Assembly (NCBI GenBank): GCA_009993495.1
Contig: JAACTI010000112.1
Span: 1 to 11,825 of the forward strand
Length of the DNA: 11,825 nt
Origin: Deltaproteobacteria bacterium
GTDB taxonomy: Bacteria; Desulfobacterota; Desulfuromonadia; Desulfuromonadales; Geopsychrobacteraceae
Direction: 5' to 3'
Shown in pieces: positions 5,850 through 11,825 of this stretch (position 1 is its first letter; the number at the start of each line of letters is the position of its first letter). The translations under genes and the position numbers were made by a program. The notes beneath the pieces are model-generated. The model saw only the letters and a list, made by a program, of their open reading frames with translations. It did no database searches and was not told the DNA's origin.

Positions 5850-7052
5850 CTAAAAGCCAACCTCGACATTCAGGATCGTTTGAGCGTGGTTAATCTTCAG
5901 GGCCAGCGTTTCACCCCGGTGCATGTTCATCAGCGGATAGAGCAGATCAAAGCGCTCGCGCACCGGCAGCTCATTGACCTGCAACAAAATATCGTCTTTG
6001 ACGATGCCGGTTTTTTCGGCGGCGGATCCGGGCATAACCATGGTAACGCGCAAGCCCTGCGGCGTCTCTTCCAGGCCGACGCCAAGTTTGACGCCGGAAG
6101 ATTCTTCTTCGTAGCGAGTCAGCTTCAAGTAATCGTAAGGACGCATGGGAAAGGCGGGAACCGCGACATCCATGGTTTGAACCTCGCGCCCTTCGGGTAT
6201 TTCTATTTCGCGGGAACCAACCAGCAGGTAAGAGACCGGCAGGCGCCGATGCAGGCGCCGGGGGATACCGAAGCCGTAACGCACGTGATTGCCCCCGGCA
6301 GCGACGACAAGCTGACGTTCTTGCCCTGCCGGGCTGCGCAGGTAAGCGGCGAGATTTTCGGCCATGGTCTCATCCCACAAGGTTTGTACGCGTAGAAAAC
6401 CTTCCGTGCGCGCCTTGCCCATCTGGTGGCCAGTGTAGATGCCGGCCGTCATGGCGCGTTGATAGGGATCGGAAAAGTCGAATTCCGGCAATAACGCCTG
6501 GTCTTCAGGGGATAATTCGTCGAGGGGAGTGCGCCCGACTTTGCGCACCAGACTTTTAGGGGCATTGAGGGCCAGAATCGGAATAGTGTTCTGGCGACAG
6601 AAATCCAGCAGCGGACGGTAAAGAGCAAAATTCATCTGCCAGTTATCGAACCAACCCACCTGGCGCAGAAAATCGACTTCCGTCAGTTCTCCGGCGCTCC
6701 ATTGATCGAGAACCGGTTGTTGCTCGGGGGTGAACATCTCCATCCCCAAAGTGACCTGCTGGGGGTTACGACGCCATAAACCCTCCAGAACCTCCAGCTG
6801 CAACGCATGGGCGGCGGGATTATCGTGGGTTTCACCGACGAAGACCACGCGCGTGTTGCCCATGGCTGCGAGCATCTGCTCAAGGCTGAGGCGATGTCCG
6901 CTGGCGAGGTGGAACAGATCACCCACCTGGGGATTTTCGAGGGGATAGGGTAACTCCGGATCGCCCATGAGCTTCGAACCGGTCGGGGCGCAGGCGCTCA
7001 AACTAAAAACACCGAGCAGCAGGAACAGGGTGGGTCGAAAAAAGTGTTTCAT
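5850..7052 (-). CDS. ChaN-type haem-binding lipoprotein with C-terminal PDZ domain
   Basis: This 400-residue protein begins with a lipoprotein signal peptide ending in the lipobox LSAC, with C21 as the lipidated cysteine, so it should be anchored to a membrane facing the periplasm. Residues about 50-280 form a ChaN-like (PF04187-type) domain, a family linked to haem or iron handling. Visible family motifs are VFVGETHDNPAAH (70-82), LGMEMF (102-107) and AAGGNHVRYGFGIP (251-264). Residues about 320-400 form a PDZ domain (GVGLEETPQGLRVT, then PGSAAEKTGIVKDDILLQVN), a module that binds C-termini or partner proteins. Campylobacter ChaN lacks a PDZ domain, so this is a longer two-domain form. An AAGGAAG ribosome-binding site lies about four bases before the ATG on the minus strand. 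Its substrate is not proven by sequence; some relatives have been discussed as esterase- or protease-like. Confidence 0.88.
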   Translation of the reverse strand: MKHFFRPTLFLLLGVFSLSACAPTGSKLMGDPELPYPLENPQVGDLFHLASGHRLSLEQMLAAMGNTRVVFVGETHDNPAAHALQLEVLEGLWRRNPQQVTLGMEMFTPEQQPVLDQWSAGELTEVDFLRQVGWFDNWQMNFALYRPLLDFCRQNTIPILALNAPKSLVRKVGRTPLDELSPEDQALLPEFDFSDPYQRAMTAGIYTGHQMGKARTEGFLRVQTLWDETMAENLAAYLRSPAGQERQLVVAAGGNHVRYGFGIPRRLHRRLPVSYLLVGSREIEIPEGREVQTMDVAVPAFPMRPYDYLKLTRYEEESSGVKLGVGLEETPQGLRVTMVMPGSAAEKTGIVKDDILLQVNELPVRERFDLLYPLMNMHRGETLALKINHAQTILNVEVGF

Positions 7053-7089
7053 GGTTCTTCCTTATCGGTAGAATTTGATGATGTTGCCA

Positions 7090-7119
7090 ATTAGAACATA
7101 AGTAAGGTTCTCGGCTCAA
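7090..7119 (-). promoter_or_regulatory. possible promoter of the ChaN-PDZ lipoprotein gene
   Basis: On the minus strand TTGAGC (7119-7114) and TCTAAT (7095-7090) are separated by 18 bases and resemble -35 and -10 boxes. The lipoprotein ATG lies 37 bases further downstream. No operator is obvious. Confidence 0.4.
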
Positions 7120-7165
7120 GGCGCAAGGGGAAAGGGCTTTGCTGCGGGCTGGTCAAATTTTGTGA

Positions 7166-7193
7166 TTGACACCGGGCTTGAAATCGCTAGACT
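7166..7193 (+). promoter_or_regulatory. sigma70-type promoter of the polyamine genes
   Basis: TTGACA at 7166-7171 and TAGACT at 7188-7193 are separated by 16 bases and make a plausible vegetative promoter. The predicted leader to the dehydrogenase ATG is about 90 bases long. I see no strong hairpin or known riboswitch in it. Confidence 0.5.
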
Positions 7194-7290
7194 TCGGCCC
7201 TGTTTTCTACTTGGTTTTTCAGCGGTTTGCGGGTAAATTCCCCTGAAGGTGACAAGCGGATCTTCGACAGCTACCCCCTGGGAGAAAAAT

Positions 7291-8487
7291 ATGAGCAAGG
7301 TTCTGATTATTGGCGCAGGTGGCGTTGGTCGGGTGGTGGTGCACAAATGTGCCCAGGCCAACGAAATTTTTACCGAAATCATTCTCGCCTCACGCACACA
7401 GTCGAAATGCGACGCGATTGCCGCCGAAATAAAAAGCTGTACAGTGCGCACGGCCAGGGTCGATGCCGACAATGTCGCGGAATTGACCGCGCTTTTGCGC
7501 CAGGAAAAGCCGCAACTGGTGATCAATGTCGCCCTGCCTTATCAGGATCTGACCATCATGGATGCCTGTCTGGCCGCCGGGGTTGATTATCTCGATACCG
7601 CCAACTATGAACCGCTGGAAACGGCGAAATTTGAATACAGCTGGCAGTGGGCCTACCATGAGCGCTTTCGTGAACAGGGCCTGATGGCTTTGCTCGGCAG
7701 TGGCTTTGATCCGGGCGTAACCAATGTTTATACGGCGCTGGCGGCCAAAAAATATCTGGATGTGGTTGAAGAAATCGACATTATTGATGCCAATGCCGGC
7801 AGCCACGGTCACCCCTTTGCGACCAACTTCAATCCTGAAATCAATATTCGCGAAGTGACAGCGACCTGCCGTCACTGGGAAAATGGCCAGTGGGTGGAAA
7901 CTGCGCCTTTGTCGACCAGGCGCAGCTTCGATTTTCCGGCAGGTATCGGGCCGATGAATATTTATCGCCTCTATCATGAAGAGATGGAGTCCATCGTCAA
8001 ACATATCCCGACGATTAAAAAGGCCCAGTTCTGGATGACCTTTTCGGATAATTATCTCAAGCACCTTGAGGTACTGCAAAATGTCGGTATGACGCGGATC
8101 GACGAGATTGAGTATCAGGGCCGAAAAATCGTGCCCTTGCAGTTTCTCAAAGCGGTGCTGCCCGATCCCGGCAGCCTTGGCCCCTTGACCACAGGTAAAA
8201 CCTGTATTGGCGTGCTGGCGCGAGGTTTAAAAAATGGGCAGCCGAAGCAGGTGTATATCTACAATATCTGCGATCATGAGGCCTGTTACGCCGAAACCAA
8301 TTCTCAGGCGATCAGCTTTACCACCGGCGTGCCGGCGGTGGTCGGGGGCATAATGATGCTCAGCGGAAAATGGCGTGGGGCCGGGGTTTTTAATATGGAA
8401 GAGTTTGATCCCGAGCTTTTTCTTGAAGTTCTCGACCCCATGGGTTTGCCGACGCAGGTGGTCGAAGGTCAATGGCCGACGCTTTGA
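7291..8487 (+). CDS. carboxynorspermidine/carboxyspermidine dehydrogenase (saccharopine dehydrogenase family)
   Basis: This 398-residue cytoplasmic enzyme condenses a diamine with L-aspartate semialdehyde and reduces the imine with NADPH. With putrescine it gives carboxyspermidine; with diaminopropane it gives carboxynorspermidine. The N-terminal Rossmann motif VLIIGAGGVGRVV lies at 4-16. The saccharopine-dehydrogenase-like catalytic region includes LGSGFDPGVTNVYT (135-148) and the family segment DANAGSHGHPFATNFNPEI (166-184). ATG 7291 is chosen because GGGAG (7280-7284) lies six bases upstream and the Rossmann fold begins right after it; a GTG at 7249 would add an unlikely 14-residue tail. 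The decarboxylase partner and arginine decarboxylase follow on the same strand. No diaminobutyrate enzymes for making diaminopropane are present, so putrescine and spermidine are the likely substrate and end product, but that is inference. Confidence 0.9.
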   Translation: MSKVLIIGAGGVGRVVVHKCAQANEIFTEIILASRTQSKCDAIAAEIKSCTVRTARVDADNVAELTALLRQEKPQLVINVALPYQDLTIMDACLAAGVDYLDTANYEPLETAKFEYSWQWAYHERFREQGLMALLGSGFDPGVTNVYTALAAKKYLDVVEEIDIIDANAGSHGHPFATNFNPEINIREVTATCRHWENGQWVETAPLSTRRSFDFPAGIGPMNIYRLYHEEMESIVKHIPTIKKAQFWMTFSDNYLKHLEVLQNVGMTRIDEIEYQGRKIVPLQFLKAVLPDPGSLGPLTTGKTCIGVLARGLKNGQPKQVYIYNICDHEACYAETNSQAISFTTGVPAVVGGIMMLSGKWRGAGVFNMEEFDPELFLEVLDPMGLPTQVVEGQWPTL

Positions 8488-8514
8488 TCCTTTAGTCCCT
8501 AACCCTTCAGCATC

Positions 8515-8619
8515 CAGAGCCTGAGGCCGCCATGGAACGGGTATCTGTCGCCCGGATGGCGACAGCTAAGCGCCAGGGATGGCTTCATGCGGCCCGTGGA
8601 ATGGGGGTCTCGGGCTCTG
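8515..8619. repeat. multi-stem inverted-repeat element in the polyamine cluster
   Basis: This ~105-base non-coding element fills much of the gap between the dehydrogenase and decarboxylase genes. An outer stem pairs 8515-8525 (CAGAGCCTGAG) with 8609-8619 (CTCGGGCTCTG): 11 pairs with one G-T wobble. A second stem pairs GGCCGCCATG (8525-8534) with CATGCGGCC (8586-8594), with one bulge and base 8525 shared with the outer stem. Inside is a perfect eight-pair hairpin, CTGTCGCC (8545-8552) and GGCGACAG (8558-8565), with loop CGGAT. A weaker hairpin (8568-8584) with a GCCA/TGGC core follows. Both inner hairpins carry a GGATGGC core on the right arm. The layout suggests a dispersed palindromic repeat or a structured RNA. 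No transposase is present, so if it is mobile it depends on another element. Confidence 0.65.
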
Positions 8620-8679
8620 CCTCAACGGAGCTGAAGAGATACATTGGTCTTAGCATTTGTGTGACAGGATGACAGCGCA

Positions 8680-9834
8680 TTGACCACTATCGACATTGAA
8701 ACCATTGCCAGACTCGCGCCCTCCCCCGCCTATGTTGTCGATCTGGGGCGCTTGCGGCATAACCTGGCGATTCTGGATCAGGTGCAGCAGCGCAGCGGTG
8801 CGAAAATTTTACTGGCTCTCAAAGCCTATGCCCTCTGGCCGACCTTTCCCCTGATTCGCCAAACCTTGCAGGGCGTTTGTGCCAGCAGCCCCTGGGAAGC
8901 GCGTTTGGGGCGTGAAGAATTTGGTGGCGAAGTCCACAGTTTTTCGGCGGCCTTTAAAGCGGCGGATATCCCTGAGCTCTTGAGCCTTTCCAATCATCTG
9001 GTCTTTAACTCTTTTTCTCAGCTTGAACGCTTCCGGCCCCAGTGGGAAAAAGCGCGCGGGCGAGTATCGGTGGGTCTGCGTGTGAACCCGCAGCACTCTG
9101 AAGGGGCGGTGCCCCTTTACGATCCCTGCGCGCCGCACTCACGGCTCGGCATTCCGCGGGCGGCGTTTGAAGGCCAGTCGCTTGAGGGCGTCGAGGGCTT
9201 GCATTTTCATACCCTGTGTGAACAGCTGTTTGAACCTTTGGCGCGTACGGCCGCTGCTTTTGAAGAACAATTTGGCGAGTTTCTGCCGCAGATGCGCTGG
9301 CTGAATCTGGGCGGTGGGCACCATATTACCAGCCAGGGTTATAATCTGGATGGGCTGGTCGAACTCCTTCGCTATTTCAAGCAGAAATACGCGCTGGACG
9401 TTTATCTGGAGCCGGGCGAGGCCGTCGCCATCGGCACCGGCGTGCTGGTTGCCGAAGTGCTCGACCTGGTGCATAACCAGATAGATATTGCCATTCTCGA
9501 CGTGTCGGCCACCTGCCACATGCCCGACGTGCTGGAAATGCCCTATCGCCCGCAGATTACCGGCGGTGCCGCTGCTGGCGAAAAGGCCTGCACCTATCGT
9601 CTGGCCGGGGCCTCCTGTCTGGCCGGGGATGTGATCGGTGACTGGTCGTTTGACCAACCCCTGCAGCCTGGCGACCGCCTGGTCTTCGAAGACATGGCTC
9701 ACTACACCATGGTCAAAACCACCACCTTTAATGGTATTCAACACCCGCATCTCTGTACTTATGAGCCGCAAACCGCAGACCTGAAAGTGGTGCGCAGCTT
9801 TTCCTTTGCCGATTTCAGAAGCCGCCTCGGTTAA
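8680..9834 (+). CDS. nspC: carboxynorspermidine/carboxyspermidine decarboxylase
   Basis: This 384-residue PLP enzyme of the alanine-racemase/ornithine-decarboxylase fold removes CO2 from carboxyspermidine or carboxynorspermidine, the last step to the triamine. The N-terminal barrel starts with TPAYVVD-like SPAYVVDLGRLRHN (15-28). K48 in LALKAY is the PLP lysine. LHFHTLCE (174-181), the glycine-rich loop GGGHH (211-215) and EPGEA (244-248) bind the cofactor. C313 and D317 in ASCLAGD give the active-site cysteine and substrate-binding acid from the partner subunit. The start is a TTG: the frame has a stop at 8662-8664, no ATG or GTG lies between, and AGGA (8666-8669) is 10 bases upstream. It shares its direction with the dehydrogenase 192 bases upstream and speA downstream. 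The symbol follows the Vibrio enzyme; the product here is probably spermidine. Confidence 0.93.
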   Translation: MTTIDIETIARLAPSPAYVVDLGRLRHNLAILDQVQQRSGAKILLALKAYALWPTFPLIRQTLQGVCASSPWEARLGREEFGGEVHSFSAAFKAADIPELLSLSNHLVFNSFSQLERFRPQWEKARGRVSVGLRVNPQHSEGAVPLYDPCAPHSRLGIPRAAFEGQSLEGVEGLHFHTLCEQLFEPLARTAAAFEEQFGEFLPQMRWLNLGGGHHITSQGYNLDGLVELLRYFKQKYALDVYLEPGEAVAIGTGVLVAEVLDLVHNQIDIAILDVSATCHMPDVLEMPYRPQITGGAAAGEKACTYRLAGASCLAGDVIGDWSFDQPLQPGDRLVFEDMAHYTMVKTTTFNGIQHPHLCTYEPQTADLKVVRSFSFADFRSRLG

Positions 9835-9848
9835 AACGCCGAGGGGCT
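9820..9848 (+). other. hairpin across the decarboxylase stop codon
   Basis: AGCC (9820-9823) plus CCTCGG (9825-9830) pair with CCGAGG (9839-9844) plus GGCT (9845-9848), giving ten pairs with one bulged G at 9824 and an eight-base loop holding the TAA stop. No T run follows, so it is not a standard intrinsic terminator. It may mark a processing, stability or partial-termination point between the decarboxylase and speA messages. Confidence 0.45.
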
Positions 9849-9906
9849 CAACCCATGCAGAACCGGATACCTTGAAGATCCGCGCCATAGAAAGGTTTTT
9901 TTGCCG

Positions 9907-11814
9907 ATGAAACGCTGGAGCGTAAGTGATTCTGAACGCATTTACAATATGCCCAACTGGGGCAGCGATCTCTTTTCCATCAACAAAAAAGGTCACGTTT
10001 GTGTTCATCCGACCCCGACCTCGAAGTATGCGATCGATCTGCGTGCCCTGGTCGATGATCTGGTCAAGCGCAAAATTAAACCGCCGATCCTGATTCGTTT
10101 CATGGATATCCTGCAAGGGCGAATTGCCGCAATCAACCGCGCTTTCAATAATGCCATCGCAGAAAATGACTACCCGGCCGGTTATCAGACCTTTTACCCC
10201 ATCAAGGTGAATCAGCAGCGTCAGGTGGTTGAGGCCATCGCCAATTTCGGCAAGAAGCACACTATCGGTCTGGAAGTCGGCTCCAAGCCGGAACTGGTGG
10301 CGGCTATTTCCTTTGCTGCCGGCAACAAGCTACCGATTCTGTGCAACGGCTACAAAGACAACGAATTTATTGAAATGGTGCTCTACGCCACCCGCGTCGG
10401 TTTCGATATTACGATTGTAGTCGAAAAGCTTTTCGAGCTGGAGAAGATCATTGCCCTCTCCCAGAGTACCGGAATTGTTCCCAAACTGGGTATTCGCGTT
10501 AAGCTTTCTTCCAAGGGCACGGGCAAGTGGGCGACTTCGGGGGGCGAGGATGCCAAGTTCGGGTTGAAAATTTCCGAACTGCTTGCCGCCGTTGAAATTT
10601 TACGCACCAACGCACTGCTGCAAACCGTCAAACTGCTGCATTTTCATATCGGCAGTCAGATTACTAAAATTGATAAAATTAAAAATGCCCTGATCGAAGG
10701 CAGTCGCATTTACGCCGAAATGCGCAAAATGGGGGTTGATCTGGAATATATGGATATCGGCGGTGGCTTGGGGGTCGATTATGACGGTTCAAAATCGAGT
10801 TATTTCTCCAGTGTGAATTACACGGTTGAAGAATACGCCAACGATGTCATTTATCAGGTCAAGAATATTTGCGAAGAAGCCGGAGTACCCTGCCCGAATA
10901 TTATTTCGGAATCGGGACGCGCGACGGTTGCCCACTATTCCGTACTGATTACCAATATTCTCAATACCGACACCCAGAGCACTCAGCCCGATTTTGAAAA
11001 AATTCTTAACGAAACCGAAAAGCTCTCCCCAACAGTGCGCAAGCTGGTCGATATTTACCAGAGTCTTGATCGCCATTCCTTACGCGAAGATTTTCACGAC
11101 ACCCTGCAACTGATTCAGGAGGCGACCAGTCTGTTTAATCTGGGCTACCTGAACCTTAACGATCGGGCCCTGGCCGAATGGTTGTGCAATAAAATATTTT
11201 TCAAGATCAACGGCATTGTTGAACGGCTTAAGCCGGTTCCGGACGAACTGCAAAGTTTTCAGCTGTCTTTGCGTCAAACCTATTTTGCCAATTTTTCCCT
11301 GTTTCAGTCGGTTCCCGATTCTTGGGCGATTGACCAGCTTTTTCCCATAGTGCCCTTGCAGCGACTGAACCAGAAGCCCGACGTCATGGCCTCAATTGCC
11401 GATATTACCTGCGATTCCGATGGCGAAATCACCAGTTTTGTTGGTGAAAACGGGCGCAGCAAATTTCTGCCGATTCACCAGATTGACCGTGATGAAGATT
11501 ACTACATTGGTTTCTTTCTGATTGGGGCCTATCAGGAAATTCTCGGGGATATGCACAACCTTTTCGGCGATACCAATGCCGTGCACGTTTCTTTCAACCG
11601 CAAAACCAACTACAAGATCGATACGGTCATCAACGGTGACGCCACCTGGGAAAGCTTAAAATATGTGCAGTACAAAGGGCCCGAGATCCTCAAGCAGGTG
11701 CGTGATGCCCTGGAAAAAAACGTCGCTTTACGCAAGGTTTCGTTTGAGGAAACCAGCCACTTTCTCGAAATGCTCGATCGCGCGCTGGTGTCTTATACCT
11801 ATTTGGGGGAGTAG
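9907..11814 (+). CDS. speA: biosynthetic arginine decarboxylase
   Basis: SpeA converts arginine to agmatine and CO2 with PLP, the first step of putrescine synthesis from arginine. The 635-residue length fits the SpeA family (about 630-660). K100 in YPIKVNQ is the PLP lysine. GLEVGSKPEL (121-130), HFHIGSQ (245-251), the GGGLGVDYDGS loop (285-295) and ESGRA (335-339) are cofactor-binding motifs. C502 in TCDSDG is the active-site cysteine in the second domain. The insert and four-helix region typical of SpeA lie near 360-460. I chose ATG 9907 because relatives begin MKRWS or similar. An in-frame TTG at 9901, five bases after AAAGG (9891-9895), would add two residues and is equally well spaced. 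Agmatine must be turned into putrescine by agmatinase or by agmatine deiminase plus carbamoylputrescine amidase, none of which is in the window. Confidence 0.96.
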   Translation: MKRWSVSDSERIYNMPNWGSDLFSINKKGHVCVHPTPTSKYAIDLRALVDDLVKRKIKPPILIRFMDILQGRIAAINRAFNNAIAENDYPAGYQTFYPIKVNQQRQVVEAIANFGKKHTIGLEVGSKPELVAAISFAAGNKLPILCNGYKDNEFIEMVLYATRVGFDITIVVEKLFELEKIIALSQSTGIVPKLGIRVKLSSKGTGKWATSGGEDAKFGLKISELLAAVEILRTNALLQTVKLLHFHIGSQITKIDKIKNALIEGSRIYAEMRKMGVDLEYMDIGGGLGVDYDGSKSSYFSSVNYTVEEYANDVIYQVKNICEEAGVPCPNIISESGRATVAHYSVLITNILNTDTQSTQPDFEKILNETEKLSPTVRKLVDIYQSLDRHSLREDFHDTLQLIQEATSLFNLGYLNLNDRALAEWLCNKIFFKINGIVERLKPVPDELQSFQLSLRQTYFANFSLFQSVPDSWAIDQLFPIVPLQRLNQKPDVMASIADITCDSDGEITSFVGENGRSKFLPIHQIDRDEDYYIGFFLIGAYQEILGDMHNLFGDTNAVHVSFNRKTNYKIDTVINGDATWESLKYVQYKGPEILKQVRDALEKNVALRKVSFEETSHFLEMLDRALVSYTYLGE

Positions 11815-11825
11815 GTTGATCGTGA

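Noticed and set aside
7390..8079. 229-residue minus-strand open frame opposite the dehydrogenase
   Set aside because: Shadow of a well-supported coding sequence.
9139..10260. 373-residue minus-strand open frame opposite the decarboxylase and speA
   Set aside because: The plus strand carries two enzymes with complete active sites; the antisense frame has no family features.

Overview
This 11.8 kb window reads as ordinary chromosomal DNA from an anaerobic or microaerophilic bacterium. The best guess is the Desulfuromonadia branch of the Desulfobacterota (former Deltaproteobacteria). Supporting points are the mix of families (DUF1847 protein, Rrf2 regulator with LarE, GGDEF-PilZ fusion, ChaN-PDZ lipoprotein, carboxyspermidine-type polyamine genes) and a moderately G+C-rich sequence. 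The taxonomic call is inference. I see no rRNA, tRNA, CRISPR array, transposase, integrase or phage gene, and no gap over 300 bases without a gene.

Left part (178-5790, all + strand). A cysteine-rich DUF1847 protein (178-918) ends at a candidate terminator. A good sigma70-type promoter follows and drives an Rrf2-family regulator (1050-1538), which is tightly coupled to larE (1551-2366). A small four-helix membrane protein of unknown function (2413-2835), an exported thermonuclease-like nuclease (2844-3344), an MscS-type mechanosensitive channel (3391-4500) and a GGDEF-PilZ diguanylate cyclase (4636-5790) come next. Gaps are 8 to 135 bases with no convincing terminator between them, so read-through is possible, but the products do not form one obvious pathway.

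Middle (5850-7052, - strand). A lipoprotein with a ChaN haem-binding-type domain and a C-terminal PDZ domain runs convergent to the cyclase gene. It is divergent from the polyamine genes, and the 238-base gap holds a plausible promoter for each side.

Right part (7291-11814, + strand). Three genes of the alternative spermidine route lie in a row: carboxy(nor)spermidine dehydrogenase, carboxy(nor)spermidine decarboxylase (TTG start) and biosynthetic arginine decarboxylase SpeA. SpeA makes agmatine. Conversion to putrescine must be encoded elsewhere. The dehydrogenase condenses putrescine with aspartate semialdehyde, and the decarboxylase releases spermidine. The set therefore supports spermidine synthesis without S-adenosylmethionine decarboxylase.

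The most unusual non-coding signal is a ~105-base, multi-stem inverted-repeat element (8515-8619) in the 192-base gap between the dehydrogenase and decarboxylase genes. The most interesting protein is the GGDEF-PilZ fusion: its cyclase inhibitory site is degenerate, while the attached PilZ domain keeps the full c-di-GMP-binding signature. I found no clear wholly new multi-gene system; the window is mostly recognisable families with a few unexplained elements.
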